Assembly (NCBI RefSeq): GCF_042453785.1 | Contig: NC_091675.1 | Location: 54,536,501 to 54,600,500, forward strand | Source of the DNA: Malus domestica | Lineage: Eukaryota; Streptophyta; Magnoliopsida; Rosales; Rosaceae | Reading direction: 5' to 3' | DNA length: 64,000 nucleotides | Notes under the pieces: model-generated | What the model saw: only the letters and a program-made list of their open reading frames with translations | What the model was told of the DNA's origin: nothing | Databases searched by the model: none | In this document: positions 50,861-61,576 of the stretch, one piece after another | Numbering within the stretch: position 1 is the first letter of the stretch | Layout of the letters: each line of letters starts with the position of its first letter | Program-made: the position numbers and the translations under genes

Positions 50861-51480
50861 GGCCATGAATAATATAAACAATGGTTTGACATTTTGTTAA
50901 GGGTATTCAATTTTGTTTGCACTCGAGATTCTATGTTAGAATTTCTTTTTAGTAGTTTAATGTAGATATTTTATAGTTTGTAAAAAAAAAAAAATTAAAA
51001 TCATTGTTGTTCTACTTACCTTAATATTTTCGATTAAAACAACAAAAAATATATGTAGGATGATTCATGCTTGATTGGAATTCATGTAATATCTTATTCT
51101 TTTTTTATCATTCGGTTTTTTATCATATATAAAATGATTTATCATGCGATAGATTTGACTTTTATGAATTGTGAGTTTAGTATTTAGTTGTGGTTGACAT
51201 ATTGTATGACTCAACCCCAAATATCGTTAATATCAAAATATAAATTTGTAACGCATCATTACCAAATTAATATTTTATCAACTAATACAATCGTCACCTG
51301 ACTGTTGACCCCTAACTACAAGAGCGTTGTAAATATTAGGCATCTTACCCGGTGGAAAAGCTACATCCAGTACCAGACCAATGATTTAAGCGATACGCCC
51401 CAAGTTTTTTTTTTTTCAAGTGCAGGAACTCCAGGACCAAAAGTAGTAAGGTTTATTCTCATAGATATAATTCACGTGAA
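50861..51480. other. AT-rich spacer
   Basis: No gene or repeat border recognised. Confidence 0.4.
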
Positions 51481-51489
51481 TATATGTAT

Positions 51490-52247
51490 GGATTAAGTAC
51501 CTAACCCCCAAACCTTTTAATTTTATTCTTATTTGGTCTCAACCATTGTAAGCATTCCAAATAAGTACCAAATCTATTAAAAATGTCACATCCGTTAAGC
51601 TCTAATTAACTTTTCAAGCATAGATCAAATGCACCAATTGGGTACATCAACAACAACATTAATATTAGCTGCTGCAAAATCTAAATTTCACAAATAGATT
51701 ATATAATATGGAACCTAATGATCAAACAGGAATTGAATCGAGTTGAATTGAGTTGAAAATGGACCCAAATTAAAATTACACCAGGAGGACAATCTCTTAA
51801 TAAAGAAGAGGGTTAAGACTTTAGATTCAAAGAGCTTGTTTTTGCTCATGTGATTTCCTTATTCACCTATTCTTGGCTCGTAAAGCTTTTAGTTCTTCTT
51901 TGTGGCAGTGAAGATGGTGGCGGCCGCATCATGGCAATCCATATTATTTCAGCAACCTCCATGACCTTTTTCTCGATGTTGGCGGCTTGATTTGTAGGGT
52001 AGAGTCAGTGATTTTGCTTTGGGTTAGGAGGTGATGGTTTGTTGGTGGAGGTGTAACCGTTTGTTGGTGGAGACTATGCTTCCATGACTTTCTATTAATT
52101 TTAGAGACAAAGTAAGTCTAGTTATCTAACAAACTTTTAACTGTAGGTCAATGGATGTGACATTTTCAATAGGTTGGGTACTTGTTTGAAATCTTTAAAA
52201 ATGTTGAGACCAATTTGAAATGACACTAAAAGATAAGTACTTAATCC
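51490..52247. mobile_element. MULE-type non-autonomous element, 758 bp
   Basis: Inverted ends ggattaagtac / gtacttaatcc continue for about 100 bp each (ggtctcaacc...ccaaataagtacc...aaaatgtcacatcc). Flanks tatatgtat (51,481-51,489) and tatatgcat (52,248-52,256) form a 9-bp duplication with one mismatch. The centre (51,650-52,130) has no transposase. Confidence 0.82.
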
Positions 52248-52781
52248 TATATGCATTTATCACCATCTAACCGTCAAAATGGTACATTGTATTAATACAT
52301 AAAAATATTATAGTCAAATCCTAAAATGTATAGTTTTGTGCAACTAACTTAATTTCCTAAACTAAAATTCCAAATTTACTTTTGACTTTCTTTTAATAAT
52401 AATAGTTCACTTTCTAAGTTGGAGTCTCTCTTTCTAAAGGATATTCGGGTTAATTTCTTATGCAATGATTGAAAAGAAAAAAACAAAGACCGAAATCAAA
52501 ATAAAAAGAGAAGGTAAAAAGAAGAAAGAATGATACCTGTTAGAAGCAAGTTATAGCGAGTATAGAGGAAAGTTAGACGAGCGATTAGAATAAGCAAGTG
52601 GTGGCGGCGCATTTCCCCTCCACTATCCAAACATTCCAGCGTATATAACACTCTCCCGCGGCGCACGCTTCGGTTTCCACGTCTCTTTCAAGTCGTCATC
52701 GTTATTTATTTTTTTATTTTTTTAACAAACAATATTATTTACTTATTAAAAATAAGAAGTTTTAATAAAAAAACTCATTTT

Positions 52782-52925
52782 AAAAAGCTTACGGTACTGT
52801 TTACTTTAACTAAAAATCATATTTTTACACTAAAAAATCAAACTTGGTACTATTCACTTTACCCTTTTTTTGTCTTTATCATTAAAACTCAAAGTTTTCA
52901 AATCATTTTCATTAGTTTTCCTTTA
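52782..52925. repeat. Dispersed MITE-like repeat (ctttaacgaaaa family), copy 3
   Basis: Matches 23,552-23,710 and 11,708-11,850: ggtactgtttactttaac, acactaaaaa, ggtactattcactttac, attaaaactcaaagttttcaa, cattagttttcc. Confidence 0.7.
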
Positions 52926-53029
52926 AAAATAAACTAACGTTTTGATTTTAACTCTAATTTAATTTAAAATAGTGTTATTTATACACACATTTTTATCTTA
53001 ATTTTATTATTTGATCATATTGGATAAGG

Positions 53030-53160
53030 GAAAGAGTGAGTTTAACCTCACAATGAGCTAGCAATAATGTGGTTCAAATTCGTCTTTGGCGAGAATCTAA
53101 CCTAAAATCTCTTACTTACAAATAAAAAGAAATATCACTAGAACGTAATACTAAGTGGCA
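53030..53160 (+). repeat. Dispersed repeat with gagctagcaataatgtgg motif
   Basis: The clearest copy of the family: cctcacaatgagctagcaat, ttcaaattcgtctttggcg, aaatctcttacttacaaat, gtaatactaagtggc. Confidence 0.55.
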
Positions 53161-53790
53161 AAAAAACTTGCTATGTTATTCATTAGCATCACCCTTTAAT
53201 TAAGGACATAATTTTGCTCATCAGCCTCAAATAATAGTTATGCTCACCACCGTATTCATCATGATTTTTTATTTTGAAATCCGTGTAAGAAATAAATCTA
53301 AACTTAAAAATGTAAATTTATACAAAAATAATAAGCAGCGTCGTTACCACCATACAACGCACTCCTTAATTTAAACCCACTTCCATGCCTCTTCTTCACC
53401 TCTCTCAGTCTGTCCCCCTTCCAAATACACTAATTAATTATGATTATTTATTTATTTATTAATTATTTAATAGTTGGCTAACTGTCTCTGTCTGGTCTGC
53501 TTCTTCACCTGGGTTTAGAATTGAAACTTGGAAGTGCTGGGTTGGGTGGCTGTTTGCTTTCGGAAAACGACATCGTGTGATAAGGGCTTGGCACCCTCTT
53601 TGCATGCGTGCCTTTTGGCATATTACTTTTGGGTGTCGAAAGACCGACTTTTTTCTGTCCAATTCCTTTCTTTCCTTTCACATTTTTGTATTTACGAAAC
53701 TTCGAACCCAATCAAACAAAGGAAACAAAACAGAACTTGTCTTTTCAACTTCTTTCTTCTTTTCAAAGTTCCCCGAAAGTTGCAGCGCCA

Positions 53791-53815
53791 ATGATTAATC
53801 CTGTAAGCCTCCCTT

Positions 53816-53854
<39 letters not shown>

Positions 53855-56800
53855 GATTATCTTTATCTGTTTTCCACCAACCGACTTGATATTTATTGTT
53901 TTCGGGTTTAAAGAATTTGGTTTTGTTTTGGAGTTTGAATGCACCCAATCCATTTTTCTTGTGTGCTGTTTGGTTGCTGCGAAAAAAGTAGTCGTTTTTT
54001 GCTGTTTGGTTGCTGGGAAAACGTAGCGGTTTGTGCTGTTTGGTTGCTGAGAAAGAAAAAAAAAAGGAGTTGAAATGGAAGGAAAATGGAAGTGTGGGTT
54101 ACCCATGAGTTCAATTTTGTACAAGCTATGGAGATAAGAACTTGAATGTTAGCTGCGACTTTTGGTTTGTTATTTTGTTTCCTGAAAACAAATTATCTGG
54201 ATGAGACTTTGTTAATAGTTAAGAGAACAAAGAAAAGTCTTCAAATTTGAGACGGAATTATGATTCTCTGCGATTAAAGTAGTAGGCTTGCAGCACATTA
54301 ACTTGAGAATTTATTCGGGACAGCGAAAGTTGTGTTGCTATGTAGAAATTGGAATGGTGAATCGGTTGAATTGTTTTTCTCTGTTTGCTTATTGAGAAGG
54401 TTTGGAGGAAACTTACTGTTTGTTGTCTTTTAACTGCCAAGAGTTGAATCCCGCATAATTGATGGAAAATTTGCATGTTAAGTATTGACAAGAATTTCTT
54501 CGGCTAAGAAATGAATTCTTTTGCATTGATTTTAGTTTGGATTCTGGACGAATGTTTATGACTACTTGTGCATTGAAATGACTCCTATTTTCGTTCTTCC
54601 TTCATCGTGTTCTTTCCTATTTATCCTCTCCTGTCCTGATATTACCGATCAGCGCCCTTGATGGGATCAAGTGCAATACAGCGTGACTAACTTTTAAGAT
54701 TGCTTTACTCATTGTTTCTTCTCAGGCCTCTACGCTGTCAGACCCAAAGAATAGGTCATTCTACTGCTGTCTCGTCATTGTATCTTCATTGATCTGCGGG
54801 GCTTACTTCATCGGTGGTGCATCCATTGCTCAGGAGTATAAGGAAGTATGTCTTTTTGTTCTGCTAGTTGTGTACAGCGTGCACCTTTTACTTCTATATT
54901 AACAAAAAAACAAAGTTCTGATGCCTTTTCTGTATTATCTGTTATCAATTAAATTGTCCCAGAAATCTTTCTTGCAGAAATTAACAAGATGGAAAGTGAT
55001 CTACAATACGCAGAATACAACTTTGCATACATGCAAGGTTTGCGTCTTACCGGGAAGATTAAGTGTTCTTTTTATGGCACTTTAAGTTACTTCTATTGCT
55101 GAAATTTTTCCCCTCTTCATCCCCAGAATCGATGCCAACCTTCAGGGAGTGAGGCATTACCGAAAGGAATTGTTGTCAAAACATCGGACTTGGAAGCGCT
55201 GCCTTTATGGGGTTCATCTGTGAAAAATGTATGCTAAGCTATGGCGAGTTCTACTTGAATGCTAGATTCATTCCGTTTATGAAACTATATAGTTCTTTCT
55301 TGTTGATTGATAAATGATAACGCATACTCATCCTTTGTATGAGAAGCATGACTTTCATGTTGCTAAGAAGTGTGTTATCCCATCTTCCGTGTGCCTTTTA
55401 TGTATCATTTAATAAGTGAAGGGCATATTAGTATGCTGGAAACATGTTACAGTAATTTCAAATATAAAGACAAAGCTCTAAAATGTAATGAACTGTTCAA
55501 GTCCCTTTTTTCTTTGCGATATTTTTAGATGCAAATTTTCATCTTACCTTGCTTAGTAACCTTAGATAATATGGTCCCGTTTGATAATATTTCATTTTCT
55601 TAGTTTTAGTTTCACTTTTTGTGATCTCAGAGGAACAGATATGGGGAAAATGAGGGACGAAGAAGAATGATGGGATGAGAGGAAAATAAATAAAGAAGCA
55701 TGAATGTAAACAAATCTTAAAACAACTTAGCATTCATTTTGTGTGCCTTTTGCATTTGTTCTACATCTCTTTTACCATCATTTCTCCAATCTTCTATATC
55801 CCTCATCTCTCCAATCTTCTACATCTCTTCCAATCTCTCCCAACTTAAAATGGTTGCTTGACTGGATTTGTTGTGCTTTCTATTTCCTTCCGGAACAAAA
55901 TTGATTGTGGCATCTACTGTCCTTTTAAATTAAACAAGCCCTTGCACCTGTTTGCTTTGATGTAAATCATTATCTCAAATCAGTATGGAATTTTTTTACA
56001 TATATGTTTCTTTGCAATAGACTGCAAAATGTTGGAGAATATTTTTTTGGACTTTTTGTGCAAATAAGAAAGCTTGAAATTTCTAGTTTAGGGACACAAA
56101 TTCTTGCTTCCACCTGGTTCATTCCTATTAGTACTCATTATCTGCCTCGGTAATACATTAAAATGTGTTTGTTTGCATATATATATCTATATATATTTTT
56201 CTTTTATTCTTTTCAGGTGTTTTAGCCGACCCCACTTAGTGGGAAAAGGCTTTGTTGTTGTTGTATTCTTTTCAGGTGTTTATACTGCCTAAAATTTGCA
56301 AAATTCTTATTTCAGGAAAACTCAAAACCTTCTAAGAGCTTGCTGGCAATTGCAGTTGGAATAAAGCAGAAAGAGATAGTGGACAAAATTGTCAAAAAGG
56401 TAGTGATATAATTGGCTCATACCCTTCACATTAGAATATTTTCTCCATATTATTCTAAATATTTGCCGTTGTAATGCAGTTTCTATCAAGTGATTTTGTT
56501 GTAATGCTTTTTCATTATGATGGTGCGGTGGATAAATGGAGGGATTTACCTTGGAGTGATCATGCCATACACGTGTCTGTGATGAATCAAACAAAATGGT
56601 AAACGGTTATTCTCTCACATGGTTACTTAAACTATAGCTAGTTACCCTTGGGTGGGAATACTCTATACGTGTGCAGATTACATCTTAATGAAACAGTACT
56701 GTATGATGACATAGGTGGTTCGCCAAACGTTTCCTGCATCCAGATATAGTTTCGGAGTACAAATATATTTTTCTTTGGGATGAGGACCTTGGAGTTGAGA

Positions 56801-59476
56801 ATTTTGACCCGATGCGGTAAGCATTGTCGCCTAACTTTTTAGAATGATCTTGGCATCTGTATAGTGATTACTGATGAATATTGCATATCTTGTCTGCTAT
56901 GATCCTAATATAAAATAGACAATATGACATACACATGCGTTTATTTTCGGCTTACAAGACTTCTGACTGGACATCTGTACATATAACTTTAAAAATTTCC
57001 CATTTGATAATGTTCATGTTGACTGGAATATGGTAATTAAAATGTAGTTAACTGGAATATGAAATGGTGTAATCACAAAGTCATTCAATCAATGTTTGAC
57101 AGACAAGAAAATAGGAAACTGATTTGATATCACACAGATATGTAATGCATTGTGTTTTGAACATGTCCTTCAGATATCTATCCATAATTCAAGAAGAGGG
57201 ACTGGAAATATCACAGCCGGCACTTGATCCTGACAAGTCAGAGGTGTATCATCCAATCACTGCACGTGTGAAGAATTCAAAAGTGCACAGGTTAGTGTAG
57301 GATGTTTTCTGGAAAGTGGATTTCCTTGGTACCTGTAGTGTCTAATATTGAAGAGACCAATGTAGCTTAGGACTCTTAGTACTTGGACTGCATCCTTGCT
57401 TTAAACCGATCTCTATACATACTATAGTCTTGAACTTCCAAAATGAGAAAACCTAGAAATTCCAAATCGTATCATCTCTTTTTATTCCAAATTCTCTCTT
57501 CTTTGGTTATCTTATTCAAAACCTAGTATACATAAGTTCATTTGGAGGTTTTAGTTTTGTGGAGTTTTCTTTGTTCTGTTGGAATAACAGTTTTGTAGAG
57601 TTAGAGCTACAGTTGACTTTGAGAAGAATGGCCAAACCATATGTACTTGCTTTGTGCTCTTGTACTGTTACTTTATACTCTCTCACTCTTGCAGTGGTTC
57701 TTTTCATCAATTGCTTTCTGGCATAGCGACCGCTTTTTGGGATTTTGTATTAACTTGTACTTCTCTCAGTTTAAGATTTTATTTCACACTGTGGGATATC
57801 AAAGTATACATAGAATCGACTTTGATCTGTCTTTGCCTACTTTTTCAACAGACGGTTTTATAAGTATAAGGGCAGTGGAAGGTGTGACGACCATAGCTCT
57901 GCTCCTCCTTGTGCAGGGTAAGCAACTGCCTATGCGCTATTCTCTGCGTTGTAACTTTATCAAGCATTACTTTGCTGAAAAGTTTCCTTCGGGTGTTTGG
58001 TATGGTCTGTTATAACAGTTGGGTGGAAATGATGGCACCTGTATTTTCAAGAACTGCTTGGCAATGTGTATGGTACATGATCCAGGTATACAACCCCTAC
58101 AAAACCAATACCAACCACCTTCACAGCATCATTACTTATTTTTTGGTAGTAAACAACAGTATACGACAGAAATATTGATGAGTATGTGCAAATAGATTTC
58201 ATTATTTAAGCCCCGCCATTTTTTTAAATAATGGTGATGCTGAATAATCCGTGTAAGTTAAACACAAAAGGATGGCTTGTAGTAGAAACAACCATTAAAC
58301 GGAAAAGAAATATTTTGGAGAATTTGTACTATTTTCCAAGAAGAGAATCTGGTTGGTCAGGTCAGTAGCCTTGCTATCAAGTATACAGTTACTATGCACT
58401 GTATTTCTTCTGAAGTTTCGGAAGTCAAATTGGATATGATAAATCTGTACTATATTTCTATTTGTTCTTTATAGTAATTTTCCTAGAAGAAACTTTCTCG
58501 TGATTATTCTCTGATTATTTATTATCCCTACAGAATGATTTGGTCCATGCATGGGGCCTGGATGTGCAGCTTGGTTATTGTGCACAAGTAATTTTCCTGC
58601 CTTATAGCTTCCATTTATAATTCTCTTAGTTGTTGTTCACAAGTACTTTGTGATAACAGAACCTTTTATCTTTCAGGGAGATCGAACACAAAACGTTGGT
58701 GTGGTTGACTCAGAGTATATAGTTCATCTTGGTCTTCCTACGCTTGGTGTCTCAGATGGAAATAAGGCAAGCATCATGGCATCTTGGGTCGTTTAACTAT
58801 TTAAAATAGTAACGTGGAAGACTTGTCTTGATTGTTATTCCATACATCTACAGATGCAGCATCATTAGTGTGAAATACTTGGATTGATGCAATATGCAGT
58901 CTATAAACATTTCAAACATACTATTTATTTTGTTCTAGCAGGATAAGCTCGCCTATGGTCTTGACGTTCCATATTATTTTCTGACCTCTTTTCCATCTGT
59001 TCCTTTGCATAGGTGACTAATTCCCCAGATCCTTCTCAGAAAGGGGACTCGAAAGCATTGGTGTGTTTTGAATTTTTCCTGTACTAGATTGTTTTGTTTA
59101 TTCAGTCAGTGTATTAGATTCTTTATTGACCTATAATGTGAGTTCATCATTTGTAATTTCAGGCCCCATCTGCCTCCGATAAAGTCAATGATAGATCTAA
59201 AGTAAGCATTCTTAATTTGTCTAATTTCGCAAACTGCTCTGTCCTGTTACAATCTTGTATTATCTCCCTCTCCGTGCACACCCACACATTGGCAGACAAT
59301 GTAAATATTTTGTAAATTCATATACATTGTTTGCAACTACTTATCCGGTGAATGTTATTTGTTGGCAGGTTAGGATGCAGTCCTTTATTGATATGCAGAT
59401 CTTTAAGGAAAGATGGAGTAATGCAGTAAAGGAGGAAAAATGTTGGGTTGACCCGTATCAACTAACAACAAACTGA
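53791..59476 (+). CDS. DUF707 family type II membrane protein
   Basis: Fifteen coding exons: 53791-53802, 54726-54845, 54978-55037, 55127-55228, 56316-56399, 56480-56598, 56715-56816, 57174-57290, 57852-57917, 58019-58085, 58534-58587, 58677-58766, 59013-59060, 59163-59201 and 59369-59476. The frame closes at 395 residues. One hydrophobic helix at about residues 16-38 (CCLVIVSSLICGAYFIGGAS) precedes a lumenal-type domain. That domain has WFAKRFLHPDIV, YIFLWDEDLGV, YKYKGSGRCDDHS, FSRTAWQCVWYMIQNDLVHAWGLD and YIVHLGLPTLG. These mark DUF707 (PF05212). The fold and the acidic WDEDLGV block suggest a Golgi glycosyltransferase-like protein, but the activity is unproven. Intron 12 starts with GC rather than GT. 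Intron 4 holds a 42-bp retroposon insert. Confidence 0.93.
53822..53850. repeat. (CT)n microsatellite in DUF707 intron 1
   Basis: About 14 CT units shortly after the donor of the 12-nt first coding exon. Confidence 0.85.
56206..56281 (+). mobile_element. 42-bp retroposon stub with 17-bp target duplication
   Basis: Insert 56,223-56,264 (tagccgaccccacttagtgg ... ttgttgttgt) is only the 3' tail shared by plant RTE LINEs and Au-type SINEs. Perfect duplications attcttttcaggtgttt lie at 56,206-56,222 and 56,265-56,281. It lies 51 bp upstream of the exon 5 acceptor. Confidence 0.9.
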
Positions 59477-60220
59477 AGCGAGTGTAAATCCTATTTATAG
59501 GACATCCATCATGCAAAATGCAAGGTTGGTGGCCATTCTTATACAGACAACAGAAACCAGAATAGCGTAACTGTGCATACATTTATCGCGTGAGAATATA
59601 TCGCAATTGGTGTATAGAATTTTGTGGTGAGCCAAATTCATTTGAAATGCCGACTGACATGGAAGTTGTGATGTGAATTTAACTCACCAATGTTGTATAG
59701 CTGGTGTTGGTGCCTGGTGACACAATGCATTGTTGTATTCCAGGCAAGAATGATCGGACCAGCTTTCGTGTTGTGATCATTGTAAATTTCAGCATATAAA
59801 AGGATCTTCCTGTCGATGTGTGTAAACCTATTGATTCATTGGTTTTTGATAACGTGTGTAAAGCGGTTCAGAATAATGTTTAGGGTGAGGGAGGTTTTCA
59901 GCTTCTGTTTTGTTCTGCGAATTTGCTGTCTGTTGAGATGCAATTGTGAGTAAAGCCACCTGTTTATCTTTGTTGGTTTCTCTCAATTACAACACAGATA
60001 TAAGATTATATCTCAATACTGAATGACATGAGGTTTCGATATACAAAAACGATCTTTAGGGTTGCGTAGCGTCTGTGATAATACGTAGGCTCTTGCATGC
60101 GTGGGAGGCAAGTAGAATCCTACCCTAATTACAATTGAAAATTATATTTCCGTAATACATGTGATAATTACGGATGAATACACACACCACAAACTGGGAA
60201 AGCCTGATCGGACAAGTTTG
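59477..60220. other. 3'UTR and spacer
   Basis: 3' flank of the DUF707 gene. No other gene seen. Confidence 0.4.
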
Positions 60221-60224
60221 GAAC

Positions 60225-60420
60225 AAAGAAAACCATGGTGAGGTTCATGAAGCGCCTTGTTAAGGAGGTCAGCAGGCTGATCGTAGAAGAAATATCGCAA
60301 ACTCAATGACTGCCAAGAGCTACATTTTCCAGGAACAAAATGATAATCAAGTTCAATATGACGTATGCGAGCATGATGAACTGGATTAGAAGCAAGGTAA
60401 TCGGCACTAAGATTGTCTCA
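60225..60420 (-). mobile_element. Copia RNase H fragment (unrelated to the full element)
   Basis: The minus strand reads SADYLASNPV, then HARIRHIELDYHFV and DQPADLLNKALHEP. This is the C-terminal RNase H pattern of copia pol. It is short, diverged and truncated on both sides. Confidence 0.75.
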
Positions 60421-60526
60421 GTGCGGTAGGGGCGATGCCGATGTGCTCTACTTCATGGCGCTCTAAACCATTATGTTGACATCATGTGGCACTCCTCAGT
60501 TTGACTCTACCTCGGCGGCATGTTTT

Positions 60527-60656
60527 AAAGAAAGCAAATTTCGTAGCGGATGCCATTACAAATGTGCGCCATTCTATTGATGAGCACTATTTATGGATTT
60601 AGAAAAACTATATCCCGTCGTCTGCTAGGAATGCTGTTTTCTTTTTAGACCGAGTT
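60527..60656 (+). mobile_element. LINE RNase H fragment
   Basis: The plus strand reads KKANFVADAITNVRHS, then LWI-stop and ARNAVFFLD, as in the end of plant LINE RNase H domains (R-x-AN-x-x-AD). Dead. Confidence 0.55.
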
Positions 60657-60661
60657 TTCAT

Positions 60662-60916
60662 CTATCTACTTGTACGAAAGCGCGTTTTCTTGAGGAGCAG
60701 AGAACCCACACTACTGTATCTCTCGCATGTCAACGGTGAGCAGAGAACCCACTGTATCTCCCACATGTCAACAGTGCCATCACCATTGTGGTCGAATAGG
60801 TCAAAGATTCGGGGTGGTAGAGGGATTAGAGACGACGTTTTCATTGCTTTCTTTACGTCTTCGAATTGGACACCATACATGATTTGTTGTATGGCACACC
60901 GGTTTATGTGTTGCAC
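60662..60916 (-). pseudogene. CCaMK (DMI3-like) EF-hand fragment
   Basis: 84 open codons on the minus strand containing FEDVKKAMKTSSLIPLPPR followed by IFDLFDHNGDGTVDM. The combination of SLIPL-x-PRIFDLFD with an EF-hand loop is that of the visinin-like domain of CCaMK, the symbiosis calcium sensor kinase. The sequence degrades after the loop, where a roughly 43-bp tandem duplication (gagcagagaacccac, 60,698-60,774) overwrites the family pattern. There is no kinase domain nearby. A transported gene fragment or pseudogene. Confidence 0.7.
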
Positions 60917-61576
60917 CGACTTTAAGAATGGCTAGATTGAATGTTTGAATTACAGCATGCAAATCTAACCGTCCATTTTAGCGGTGCATCCCATACACCG
61001 GTGACTCATGCATTGTAGAATTTTCGTGCAACGGATCAAAATAAATGTAGCCGATAGCAAGGAAAGTTAAAATCAATCTCTTCCAAAGAAACAAGATACA
61101 GGTGCAGTTAAATATATAAAAACCACCACATATATAGATGTCTTCTGTATATACATTACATAACTACATTCCAACATCGACTTAGCAGACGGAAAAATGT
61201 TTCCAACATTTCAACAAAAAGCACGGAACACCAGACTGGGTTTTCCGGTCCTTTATTGGATTTACTCAATACTGCAACTAGATATACCTATGCTTAGATG
61301 AGAGTTGCGGTACGGGAAACCCTGAGTTCTCGAGGGTTATAAACGTCTAAAAAGTCCAGCAGATAAATAAGCAACTAAACACAACAAAGCTTCTTTATTT
61401 GCTCAACCGTGTAAACCACCCGCAAACACAGATTTGGGTTATGACATATTAGGCATATAGACATCTAACAAGGCCAAAAGATAAGAGAAGCAAGTAAAGT
61501 TGAAAAGAAGCTTCACCTAAACTGTGGGACTCCAACGCGTATATATTGGAGCAGTCAATATAAGAAAAAACCCACT
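60917..61576. other. Spacer and EIL 3'UTR
   Basis: Downstream (minus strand) of the EIL stop. No other gene seen. Confidence 0.4.

Noticed and set aside
57641-58015. 124-codon plus-strand frame in the DUF707 gene
   Set aside because: Runs across an intron and the exon at 57,852 in the wrong frame; the exon's correct frame encodes RRFYKYKGSGRC.
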